Below, in pieces: positions 33,233-44,870 of a DNA stretch of 64,000 nt. The stretch is taken from positions 6,253,777 to 6,317,776 of the forward strand of contig NC_061081.1 in the NCBI RefSeq assembly GCF_021917145.1, in the 5' to 3' direction. This stretch comes from Hypomesus transpacificus. Lineage: Eukaryota > Chordata > Actinopteri > Osmeriformes > Osmeridae. The position numbers were made by a program, and so were the translations under genes. Each line of letters opens with the position of its first letter. The stretch's first letter is position 1. Under the pieces are notes generated by a model. The model did no database searches. It had not been told where the DNA came from and was given only the letters and a program-made list of their open reading frames with translations.

Positions 33233-36200
33233 TTAGCTTTTGTTGAGATGTGTCCCTATTTTTTCTTTTCGTATCATGTTCGCATAGGGAATCTGAGAAT
33301 GAGGCAAAACAGAAACATTAGTTGCTTTCATATACTGTGTGTGTGTGTGTGTGTGTGCTTGTGGGTGTTTGTATTATTGTGTGTGTGAGGTAATCTAGAG
33401 GATGTCTGCAGGGATCTTACCATTTGCAGTTGCTGCACCATCTCCTCTCTGTAGGCCAGTTCTCTCTTCATCTGGTCCTGGAAGTTATCTGGAAAAGAAC
33501 CCAATCGAAACTTGTTTCAAAATGATCATTGATTATAATGAAATTCAAGAATTCCAAACTAACAAACAGAAGAGTCAATGATAAATGAGGAAAAAGTAGA
33601 GTAGAGAATGAGGAATGGTGAGGAGGAAGCAGGAAGAGGGAAGTGGAGAGGTGAGAAGACTTACGGAACACGGGGAAGGGTGAGTTGCCTTTCAGAGCGT
33701 GGAATTCCTGTTCTAGTCGTCTCCGCAGGTCTATCTGTTCCAGCAGAACCTTCTGCAGCTCCTCTGTGGAACAGATAAGACAACACTAGAACATTAGTAA
33801 CAATAGATCCACAAGAACACACATCAAAACCCAATATCATTAGAACACAATAACTTTACTTTAATTCAATAATAATAATTTACTGTTTGCACCTTTCTCC
33901 ATGTTCTCGACATCCTTCTTCAGTGACACAGGGGATGGTGTTTCTTGCGTTTGGTCACCTAACATAAAATACACAAGGCATTTTGATTATGATAAAGTTG
34001 TACTATAATAAGCTTTACTAAACAATTGTTACAATCATCTCAAAACTATTTTTGAAGGCAAAACTTGTTAAGCCGTGAGTGACAGGGGACAAGTACTCCC
34101 CTCGTCCTCTAGATGTCAGGCTCAGTACATGTTTCCAGCCTACTAAAAATGTTTTCTCACACAGGAATTAATCAAGGATTAACTTTACACACTTGTAGTT
34201 ATTGCATTAGATTCAGCAATAACAATTGTCTTTTTGATTGGAATTGAACCCTGAATTTTTCACCACTCAATATGTAAAACCTGGATTTTAGGCAACACAA
34301 AACCATGGTCAACAAATTGTGGGCCGTACAGAGGATTTAGTAGCCAACATTCATACCAAACAGTATTCTCATCATCATACAGATTTGTATGAGTGCTGCC
34401 TGAAGTCTATACGCTGCCGTTAGGCCTGATTGTGCGTCCGTGCCCTGGGCCTTCTAAACCACACTAATCATATTCCCTCCAACACCCCACTGCCTCCCTA
34501 ATATCCACAGTTTTCTCATCACACCAAGCCTTCTCCCATGAATTTACAAACCTGGAAATGTACGTGTCTGTGTGTGAGCCTGTGTGTGTTTGGAAGCACG
34601 TGTGTGCGTGTGCGCAAAGTATGAGCTGTGACAATGAGGCAAATCGAATGCCTTAAATGAAGCGATCTGGTCCATTTTGTGTGTGTATAATCTTCATTCT
34701 CTTTCGCCTCTCTCTTTCTCCCGCCTCGCTCCCGTCCTCCCTCCTTAAGCCTCCCAGTGCTGGTCTCATTCAGCCTGCTGCTCTACTCTCTCTGTCTCAT
34801 TTGACAAGCACATTTGCAGACAGTGCCTGAGGATAACAACCTCGTTTGACAGTCAATTAACCGTGAATAGTCAAAGCCAAGGCAGTTTGCATTACATAAA
34901 TGGAAAATTAGATTATTTTTCTCCCAAGAAACAGAAGACTTTTTAAGGCAGCGCCTCGGCCGCTGTGGAATCAGAGCTCCTAATCACGTCCGCTTGCAGC
35001 CCTGGGAGACATGGCGCAATCAGGCAAAGGTGGTTTCATTTAATTTGTTTCGTGTAATTTTTTGAAATACATTATACATTATGTGAGGAGATCATTATGG
35101 GATAGATAATATAAATGTTGGCATAGATGTCATAAAACACTGGGAATGTCTCCCTGACAGATAAAAAAGCTCTGATCTCAGGGATGGAGGGCTTGGCAGA
35201 GAAAAAGGCAATTATATCCCTGCGATAATGTGAGGATGGAGGCTGCCACCTCGTCTCCGTGGAGACGATAGTCTGTTGAACTGTGATGGCTCCCACTAGA
35301 ATACTTCCTGAACATTACGAGGCGCTGCTCCATTTTTTGAGGTAGCCTGTGTTATCTTGTGTTTCATCTGTTTGTGCAGTTATATTAATCCCTAAACTGC
35401 CGGTCTGGGAAAGCTGACTACCAACCCCTTCAGAGGAAGACGTAAGGCTCGGTGAAGTGGCTTTTTAACTCCAACTTTGTTTAGGTGTGTGTGTGTGTGT
35501 GTGGATAGGCATGAGTTTAGGGGCAGACAGTAGGGACACGTCTGTACCAAAGTCAAGACACTGTCGAAACATCTCCCCCCAAAATAATTATATTGGGCGA
35601 AAAAAAGTTCCAACCAAACCTACACCCTTGTATGTGTGTGTGCGTGTTTACCTGGAGTCTCCCTCCAGTACTCCTGTCCTGAGGCCTCACTCTCTGACAG
35701 GAAGAAGTTGCTCTGTTCTTTGTTGTCATCTAGAAGACAGACAGACGGAGGGAGGGAGGAGAGGGACAAACAGAGCAGGCACCATTACTCCACCTCATCT
35801 GGAGTCGTGAAGGGGGGTAACTGGAACTACAGAGAACATTGCCTCTCTGAGAGAAGCATCGGCGAGGAGAAGCAATGGGACGTCAAGCCAACATTACCGC
35901 CAGATGACCGACACACACTCACTAGTAAGAAACATGCACTTACGTGTCGGAAAAACACATACGCTAGTAGAAAATAAACACTAGAAGGAAACACAGGTCT
36001 GCGGTAGGAAACTCACCGGCGTGGCTGACGTTGTCTTTGGTGGCGTAGGCAGGAAGTCCTTCCTCCCTGTTTTTGTGTACCTGAGAGAGGAGCAGAGGAC
36101 CAAGAGAGGGTTGGTTCTTCTACGTACAGACCAGCTCAACATTGAAAAGATGTGAACAATCTAGGTGTCTAGGGGTCTGGAGCAGGATAATACAAGTGTG

Positions 36201-38470
36201 TGTGTGCGCACAGTTACTAATGGTCCTGAACCTTTTGCTAGCTCCTCATTAACCCAGGGTACAAGCCCTCAGCCCCTTTATTTCTCTTTCTCTAAATCTT
36301 TCTCTCGCTCTCTATCTTTCTACGGCTCTCTATCTGCATCTCTCTATCTGCATCTCTCTCCCTCTCTGTCTTTCCCCCTGGCAGCCAGGGCTAATGTGGA
36401 CTCGACAGGTTAAAGATTAAGCAGGCTAACAGGCAGGCATGACAAAGAGAGAACAAATAGAATGTCGCTATTAAACAATACATGACTGGGGCCATTAGCA
36501 AGGATCACAACACTGTGAATATCTCATTTCTACAGGGAGCTGCTGCTATCAATCTGGTTATGCAGATCAGATCAGGCCTGCCAGCGCAGCCATTTAAATA
36601 ATAATTAGCTAAAGTGCCTTGAGGGAATATTTACGTTTTTGTAGGTGGCCTCCTCCAGTGGAGGGTGTGGAGGGCTGGAGCTGGGACTGGGGATGGCCAG
36701 GCTGGCGGGGGGAGAGGCCGGCAGGCTGGGGGGGTCCTGGCTGGGGGCTGGGGGGGTGCCGGGGTAGTCTCCGTTGTCCCTCCCTCTCTCCTCCCCCCCC
36801 TTGCCCAATCCTCTCAGGTGTAGACTGCTGCTGAAGCTGTCCTCCTCATCCTGCTTGGTCTCCACGTCCACCTCCCCCTCCTCCTCGCTCTCCGGCCCGT
36901 CTCCCTCCCCCTCTCCCCCACTCTCGCTGCCGTAGCTGCAGCTGGTGGTGGGAGACAGGTGGCGGTCCGATCCGAAGTCTTCCGTCACATTGCCGTGGAG
37001 TTTGGCGATGCTCTCCGCATCCTTGACGACAGGCCGGAAGGCGGAGTGATAGCTGCTTTTCCTAGCCTGGAGGGAGGGGGCGTGGTCGAGCAGCTTCAGC
37101 CAGCCCTCTGAGGTCACAGGTCGAAGGTCAGGGGTCACTGCCGGACACTCCGGTTCAAACAGGCCTGACCTGGGGTTGGTGCTCATGCCTGCGCCCACCC
37201 CTGCCCCGGGCTCAGTGGGCTCCGACAAGTCCAGGAAGGCTTGCCTGAGGGAAGGGCTCTCTGCCAGTGAAGAAAGGGCGCTGGGCTGGTGCTGCAGGTA
37301 GGTGGGCACTGGGATGCCCCCGGTGGCCCTGGGGGGCCAGAACATGCAGAAGGGCGGGTAGAAGGTGTCCTTACGCCCCGGCCACAGCAGCCCAGACAGA
37401 CCGGCGGGTTTCTGGCTATTAGGAGCCTCGCTGTCATCCTTCTTCTGGGGGCAGAGGCCGAAGGTGGGGAAGGAGTAAGGGCTGGGGAACAGGGAGGTGG
37501 GGGGGAACTTGTGCAGCATGCCAAAGCTCTTACTGGGCACGGGGATGAGGGGGTAGCTGCGTGGGGCCTTCCTGGGAGAGAGGCTGTTCACATCCAGGTC
37601 CTCATCCTCCTCAAAGCGGCCCCTCTTCTGGCTCCCCAGCTCTGGGGATGACATCATGTGGGGCAGGACGGAGCCCATGCCCTTCATCTGTCCCATGGGA
37701 GCGCAGTGGGAGGAGGGCAGGGCACGCTTTCGGCTGCCCCCATTAAACATGGCCTTCACGTCCTCCCAGGCGAACGCCAGGTCGTCGGGCGGGGTCTTGT
37801 CGGACAGTTTGAGGTGGCGGCGCCAAGAGTTGAAGTTGGCGGCGTCGGGCTGCGTGTACTTGGCCTCGGGCGTGCGGTGGGAGTGGAAGATGAACTTGTT
37901 GGGCGAGAAGTACATGTTACAGTACGAGCACTTGATGCACTTGGCCCGTGAGCTGTTGTAGCGTGCCGGGATGAAGTTACCGCGGCAACCCCAAGCGCAC
38001 TCGTGAGACACGTCGAAGGCAAAGTTATCGGGCAGCTTGGGGGGCGAGTTCTCCCCCAGGAAGGACTTGCACAGGCGCTCGGCCTCGCGCTTAGTGATCA
38101 TGCCGCAGCGTCGTGAGGAGATGGGCATGGCGCCCGCACGTCGCAGTATCTCCAGCTGGACCGGGGTGCACTGCACACACGTGATGCCCAGTGCAACACG
38201 GCGGTTGTGGATTTCGTTGTAGCTGTAGTTCTTCAGCAGTGTGTTGGAGATCTGAGCCAGGCACAGGCGCTCCTGGTGGTCAATTACCAGGGAGACGATG
38301 GGCACCCCATACAGCACCACCTGACCCACCTGGTTGGGCTTCAGGGAGGAGGAGGAAGGGGAGGGGGCCCCGTGGGGAGGTCTAGGGGGGGTCAGGGGCT
38401 CTGGCTGGAAGGAGCTGGGAGGGGTCGTCATGGTGATGTTGTTGGGTCTGGGTAGGAGGGGTGTGTCCAT
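33233..38470 (-). CDS. skor2: SKI family transcriptional corepressor 2, 7 coding exons
   Basis: Known role: nuclear corepressor of the Ski/Sno/Corl family, expressed in developing cerebellar Purkinje and other neurons, acting with LBX1-type factors and on TGF-beta/BMP signalling. Coding exons: 38470-36635, 36080-36017, 35729-35652, 33958-33893, 33763-33665, 33488-33421, 33292-33233; all GT-AG and in phase, giving 756 residues (human about 1000). Residues about 44-138 are the Ski/Sno DHD ([32 protein letters not shown]). About 147-245 is the SAND-like SMAD-binding domain, with Cys158, 178, 181, 184 and His196, 198. A proline/serine-rich middle holds [13 protein letters not shown] and [12 protein letters not shown], then an acidic run. 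The last exons give a coiled coil ([30 protein letters not shown]) and end [25 protein letters not shown] and the neighbours favour SKOR2 over SKOR1. The leader has an in-frame stop before this ATG. Confidence 0.95.
33959..35651 (-). other. SKOR2 intron 4 (between coding exons 3 and 4)
   Basis: 1.7-kb intron, mostly unique and AT-rich with only short GT runs (about 34570-34620). The stretch at about 34840-35060 is complex and repeat-free, with mixed AT-rich and GC-rich blocks (GGAAAATTAGATTATTTTTC, GCGCCTCGGCCGCTG). It is a candidate conserved non-coding element; conservation was not tested. Confidence 0.4.
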
Positions 38471-39772
38471 GCCAGTGGGGTCCACTGCAGACAGGAAACT
38501 CTCTGTGACTTCCTGCTGGCAAGCGCAAAGAAAAGTATTAAGCACACATAATTCCAAACCTTTACCAGCTGAACCGCTGGTAACATGGACAGAGAAAAGA
38601 TCTGACTCTTTTGACAAACATTATAACAACTGTACAAAAACAGGAATATTTAAAGGCTGTCAGAAGATTTTTTTTATTATTTTTATTGTTGCATTTCTCT
38701 GTTCATAATTCGGAAACATTATATTCATATTGACTAAAATGTAATGTTATTTATCTTAGTTAACACATTATTGTTGAGAATGTGCGTCTTTTACTGACGA
38801 GGCTGGATCTAAAAGAGAACTAGGGCAAACGTTTTAAATATGGAAAGAGGCGCGGACTGGTCTAATACTTCATGAACTGATCGTCGGCTCAGAGTTCTTT
38901 TGCGATTTAATTTACAATCCAGTCAATGCATTTACGATATTGACAAGATATTGTCTTGTCATCTGATTAGCCTATATTGTGGCACTATTTTGCCACGTTG
39001 AGAGGTTAAGCATGGCATGTTGGATAATGAGAGGCCTTTTAGATCCTCTCCCGTACCCGTATGTCATTCAGGTAACCTAAAACAGTTATGGAGCAACAAC
39101 AGTTTGTGGTTTGACAGCTTCAGAAAGGCAAGTTCATAAGAGAATTCCGAAAGTGAAGTTAACCTGATAGTGGAGAGGTGAAACATTTGCCGACAAACAC
39201 CGGCAAATTATTTTACATATGAGATGAAGCGAGACACTTTAAAATGTGAAACCATACCAGAAAGCCTTGTCTATCAGAAATACTAAGCCTTCTCTGAAAC
39301 ACACGAATAATATTAATACTATACATATAAATACCTACAATATTGTACCAAATTATGATAATACAAAGATAGTTTTACTCTTTTTAGTATAGCCTGGGGC
39401 CTGATGACCATATCAGTGACAACTGATATTTGCTATAAAAGAACTACAAAAGGTAGCCTAAATAGACTAAAATGTGACTTTTATCATTCTTATTTTGTTG
39501 TATAAATGTGGGCTATGTTACATAATTTTATTAATTTGTAACACATAACAGGTCACAGAATATAGTTTCTTACCTTGTAAAGATCAAGAGAAATCCCAAT
39601 GTAAAAAAATCATAAAACACATCCCTGTACTCGCAGAAAAATCAATTAAGCTCAAAACACCTCAACTACAAGAGCCTATATTTTGCATTAATTACTACAA
39701 ATTTCGATTCAGAGGGCGACACTCCACGAAGTTCAGTCCGAGGAAGTTAACGGTTGGTGAGTTGTGAGTAAC
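38471..39772 (-). other. SKOR2 5' UTR: leader exon and first intron
   Basis: The exon bearing the start codon opens at an acceptor, CAG at 38515-38513, leaving 42 nt of leader (38512-38471). Upstream, a good donor (ACAAG-GTAAGA) ends a candidate non-coding exon at 39574. Splicing these gives a leader with an in-frame TGA and no intervening ATG, which supports the chosen start. The exon's 5' end near 39770 is inferred from a TATA-like box. Confidence 0.55.
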
Positions 39773-39779
39773 TGCGTAG

Positions 39780-39960
39780 CGCTCGCCGGCTTTAGTCCCT
39801 TTAAAAGACGTGCCGCGTGCTTTGCCGCCGGTGTCGGACGGGACTTGATTGGCGTAGCTCTGCCCCTCTTCTCGTGCCACAGCTCAGAAGACTTTCCGCG
39901 AGCAGCCAATGACGTCTCACTAACTGCCACTCAACACTCTGAAGAGAGACTAGCGCACGA
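39780..39960 (-). promoter_or_regulatory. Candidate SKOR2 promoter
   Basis: A locally GC/CpG-rich island in otherwise AT-rich DNA. Minus-strand CTTTTAAAGGG (39799-39809) is TATA-like. CCAAT-type boxes lie near 39846-39851 (GATTGG on plus) and 39906-39910 (CCAAT on plus), the latter joined to a TGACGT CRE half-site. The spacing suits initiation near 39770 and the leader exon ending at 39574. Motif-based only. Confidence 0.5.
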
Positions 39961-42900
39961 GCCTGGCCCGGGGCTACGGCAGGGGTGTACAACTAGAAAC
40001 ACACACAAACACACGCCGCATGTGGATGTGAGCTTGGTTTACAAACAACTCGAATACAAATACAAATCTGACATACCAATATAGCTTTTGATATTTATTG
40101 AAATATAAAGAATTGTTTAGGCTACTTTAGCGTATAGCTCACCAAACATATTTAAAGAATGGGCCATCATCAGTTATAAGATTGTCATAAATACAATTTA
40201 AATAACAGGTGTAAATCTGAATTGAGTTGAAAGCTTTGTCTCACTTTTTCTCATTTTACAAATAGGGCTGTATTCCAACGTCTGAAAAATAAATGGTCTA
40301 ATGTAGGCCTATTAGTGACAATAAAACTGTCATTAGTCGAACTGAACTAATTTTTTTAAGGATCCCTGCTAAATAAACGTTGCCACAGCCCGCATAACGT
40401 AAATGCAGGTATGCAAATCTTCACTGTACAGCTTGGCCTAAGGACTGACATCATGATCATGATAATGTGATTGTTATGGTTCAAACGACATTTGGTATCG
40501 TTTGGTAACAATTTTCACCACAATTCCTATGTAGTCGTTCTACTGAATGAAGACAATTGAGTATTAAACGCTCTCAGTCCCAAATTCGATCTGCGGTGTC
40601 TCCTGCAGCGAGAGGCAATAACGGGCCGCTATTTCTTCATCATTACCGGGGCAGCATATGTTCCCCATCAGCTAGGATAGAAAACGGAGGTGTTAAACGG
40701 ATCATCTGAAACGGATGACAGGTTTGCAGACAGAACGACTCGTCAATTACCGTAACCGTCCCGTATTGACGGAGCCTACATGGCATCTAACTTTATTGCA
40801 TTGAAAAGGGGAAAAAATTGTATTGAAATTAATTGAATCCAGACCAGGCTTTTTAGACATGGTCGTGAATTGATCAATGAAGGGTTTGTCAATGTTTATA
40901 CTATGGGTTTCATAAGGCCTTTGTTCAAATTTCAGAACAACAAAGATTGACATTTTTTTATCTATAGTTTGTTCAAACAAAAACACAGCATTTTTATGTG
41001 GGCGACATTACAACGTTCAAACAACGGTCTGCCATTTTCATTTATTTTTATCATTTTAAGGATTAGGCCTATATTGTATTTATAATATTTTTCCCTGTAA
41101 TTAGGCTACGTCAATAAATATAAAAGGGTCCCTTTTGGACAAAACCTGAGCGGCTTGTGACAGCAGTGAGCTCGAGCCCCATCTGCTTGTCTTTAAACCA
41201 ATTTAGATGTCACTGCTCGCGCTTTTGTCTCGCGGCTCCGCAGTGGCAATGGCATGAGAACACTATAGATGTAGGCTATGGAAAGGCGCTCGCTATCATT
41301 CTGTTTTCAAAGAGGACAAACTGCAATGGAAATGCAAAATATCACAAGAGTCCTGGAAATAACGTCCACAAATCTCACAATTTATTTAGTATAGAATACT
41401 GTTGTCGAAACATTCGAATTTACGTGGATATTTGGTCCTTAAACATTGCAACGTTGCAACATTGTTGTTAATTCAAATTGAATGAGATACGTCAACACTT
41501 TTCATTTGATTAATTAAAATGATATAGACAGCATGTTATGAAAAAATGTGGGTGCACTGACCGTTTTTGTGGCCTATAGGCTAACAATGTTATAATAGTA
41601 TTAGGCTAGAGCAAACTCATCTAGTGCAGGTTCAGATGGAGGGAGAACAGACAGGCGGGCTAACACAATACCTTAGATGTAAGGTTAGACAATACGAGGG
41701 CACACATTCGAAATTCCATGTCTCCATAATGCATTAGACGTCATCTTTGTGAGCGGTCGCCCTACTGTGAAATTAATCACGCGTTTAAAAAAGAATTGCT
41801 TGTGTGACCTTTGAGGGTCAATAGAAAAAACTGATATAAATTAAGAGCTACAAGACTAAGTGAGCCTGAGACATTTAACATCAAATCAGTCTACAAACGT
41901 AACCCGCCCCGGGTGTGTCATTATCATATTAAAATATATCATCATCAGAACGGGAGATTATAGACCAATCTTAGTTGAAACGTCGAGGAGAAAAGCATGG
42001 GAAAGTCTTTAACTTTATTGTATTGCTGCTTCTGTAAGCTTGCCTACATGTTACACTGACAGTGATCACGGTGCTGGGGATTTAAAGGCAGATGTAGGCA
42101 AGAGGACGTCGCGCGGCCACTGGGCCCTATGCTGCGGATTATCATCCTTATTTAATACTTCTATCTCAAAATTACAAAACTAATGCTTCTTCATCTGTGA
42201 AGAATTACCGTGCAATAAAATTAAGATAGGCCTACATCTTAACTAAATTGAGGCAAAATATTATTAATACGGTTTACATTTACTTTTCCCATCAGTCTTG
42301 ATTGTGTGATTAACGGGAGACATGAGGTGCTTTATAGTAGTGGGTTGGGGGGACTTGTCTGACGTCACACCGTCTATCGAATCGCCAGGCTGTAAAACGA
42401 ATCCTTGTGGATGCACAATTCTATGATGAGATTATACCGTTTATATTGCGTCAAAGCCTCCACACTGTTGAGAGACTATAGGTCTAGATGTTGCATAAAA
42501 AAAACGTTTCGAGTTGTGTGTGGCTAAATGGTTATACTGTTTAAAGTTTCTAAACTATTTAGGGTGACACATTGCAAGAACTTAGACGTAAAGCATATGA
42601 CTGTCTGCCGGTTCACCTGCGCGAAGCAAGGATTCTGACGCTCTCCAGCCTGTGGCTATTGGGCTATTGGGATTACATTGGCCACCAAAACGCTACCGTC
42701 ATTTCCCAGGAGATAACCATGACAATTATACATTCATTAATAGGACTGAATAAATTAGATTTAAAAATCAAATGATGAATTATCAGGATGCAATAAATAA
42801 ATCAATAAATTCGCAAAAACAAAACAAACATTGCAGAAATGAAGCAATAATAACAAAATATCTTCTATGAAGAAAGACCATCTCTGTATAGATTAAATAC

Positions 42901-43118
42901 TGTGAATCAAACTGGAAATACCAAGAGAACAATTAATATTCAGAACAAATAAATAACAATAACTAGACTAACTAGGTTATGGTCTTTTATAGATAGGCCT
43001 ACAATATACAACGTGACTTTTTTCATAATTAAAGAAAACAAAATATATAGGGCAATTTTTTTGTCGGCAATAGGTTATTAAAAACCAATATAGTCGAATG
43101 TCGACAGCCAGTACGCAC

Positions 43119-43180
43119 CTCTTCCTCGTGTCTTTGGGAGATGGTGCTCAGGGCTTCCACCAGTTAGTCAGTGTGGCGTC
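43119..43180 (-). other. Candidate non-coding exon upstream of SKOR2
   Basis: On the minus strand a long pyrimidine tract (GTTTTTTTTTAAG) is followed by 62 bp ending AAGAG before a GTGCGT donor. It has no useful open frame. It could be an alternative SKOR2 leader exon or a chance match; transcript evidence is required. Confidence 0.25.
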
Positions 43181-44454
43181 CTTAAAAAAAAACACAAAAA
43201 GACATTATCTTGTAAATTATGTTGTAAAATAAAATAAACAAAATGGGACGATTACCAGTTTATGTACTTTTGAACCAATATGGTGATCAGGACCATGTGG
43301 ACATTAGCCTTTAAGTAGTTATCAGAAAACTTCTTTATTCAGAAACCTACATCAAACTTGTATAGCTTTACTGTTTGTAAATGTAGCCTATAGGCCTATA
43401 AATATATTGAGCTTCCACATGCAGCAAAGAAAATGGGAACTATGGTGTTCATTTAAAAGGCATCCGGATAATAACCGGGCTATCAGGGACAGCATAGAGA
43501 TTATGAGCTTTGCTTACTCACTGAACCTATTCCGGATCATAATTAAAGGACCACTCGACATGTAATGACCCCGGAACACAAGCAAACTTCTGGCAGTTAT
43601 TCTAAGTGGAATAGCTAATGAAGCGCTGAACGAAATCAATTAGACGCAGTCAGACAGTTAGGCGCTGGGCAGGGTTGAGAGTAGGCTCACAAGGCCAGCC
43701 CCCTCAACCCCCAGCCCTCACCCCACCGCGGCCAGGGAGGAAAGGGAGGCTTGGTGTCTAAAAGCAGGATATCATTGATGATGTAGCTTGTAGACTCCCC
43801 ATCACTTTCTAAAACTTGACATGAGCCACATAAATAACGCAGGCGCCACGCGACAGCACGTGCTTCCAAGTTCAGCTCTCGCCCAATATTCTGCAACTCA
43901 GAGATAACTTCGACACACCTACAGTGGAGTGCAATGGGTCTACATCAAGTATTAATCAAGTATAAATATTTTGGAATGTTACAGTCTTATGTTGGCTAGT
44001 CTAGACCAAACTTCCCCCAGAAGTGTGTACAGTGGGCTAGGGAAGGTAATATTGGACGTTGGGGAGGCACATTATCCTATCACACGATGTAGACCAACTT
44101 TAGTTTCTACAAATATAATCTATAATCAGAATAATAGCAATCAGCTAATGCCGGTGGTCGCGTCTGCAATTAAGCCCTTATTCAAATCCATGACGCTCCA
44201 ATCAACAAACAGATTATGTGCATTAGGCCCCACACAACCATCAATTAGGCCCCTGTTCAATCAATGATATTGATTAGAATTCTTCTGTGAAAATGCGCTA
44301 CTGTCCCTGAGGAACAGACAGTTAGCCTCCACTCAGAGACGTGTTACTTTATCAAACTAAAGCCTTAAAGCTGGGAATGCCCTTCAGCATATTGCCTAAA
44401 CACAAAATATGAATCAAAGATGATAATAGAATAATATAAATGCGTTTTTTACCT

Positions 44455-44650
44455 TCCGGTGATGGAGGTCTTCATGGGGTTTTAGTCTTGCTCGTACCTA
44501 TAGCTTATCGGAGGTATGTCAACCCCCCCTGCAAACACGCACGCATATGCTGGCTTTAGCCTCTCCGGATACATATGTCTCGGCTTGAAAACGTGGGATT
44601 CAAGTTAGCTGTTTCTGCCATCGGCTACCAGTCACGAAAACGATGATAGC
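44455..44650 (-). other. Candidate alternative first exon upstream of SKOR2
   Basis: Minus-strand TATAAAT (about 44678-44684) lies some 30 bp upstream of this stretch, which ends ACCGGAAG before a GTAAAA donor at 44454. It holds a short ATG frame (MKTSITG) that would end soon after splicing to the 43180 candidate. It is a speculative distal promoter for SKOR2 or a non-coding RNA. Confidence 0.22.
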
Positions 44651-44870
44651 TCCTAAATAGTTTTTCAGGTTATTCCATTTATACACTGGACAATGCTTGC
44701 GAGGCTATTGCTAAGCAGGTGTGTGCAGGGCGGCGGTGTGAAAGTAGACGCGCTCAGACCAAGGATGTACAGCGGGGAAACAAATTATTTTTCATCCAAT
44801 ACGATCACTCCGCACACCGCGGGGGTCAAATGGAGCTATAACAAGACACCTCCTGTACTTCCTGAGCGCT

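Larger units (their letters stand above)
39961..44870. other. SKOR2 upstream, AT-rich unique sequence
   Basis: 4.9 kb with no protein-coding gene seen and, unusually for this window, almost no microsatellites. It contains complex patches that could be regulatory: about 40560-40680 (GC-balanced), a palindromic CRE (TGACGTCA) at 42360-42367, and about 43590-43900. Two candidate non-coding exons are listed separately. Enhancer function is inference from position next to a developmental regulator. Confidence 0.45.

Noticed and set aside
36619-38455. Several plus-strand open frames antisense to SKOR2
   Set aside because: They are shadows of the long GC-rich SKOR2 exon; the minus frame matches a known family throughout.
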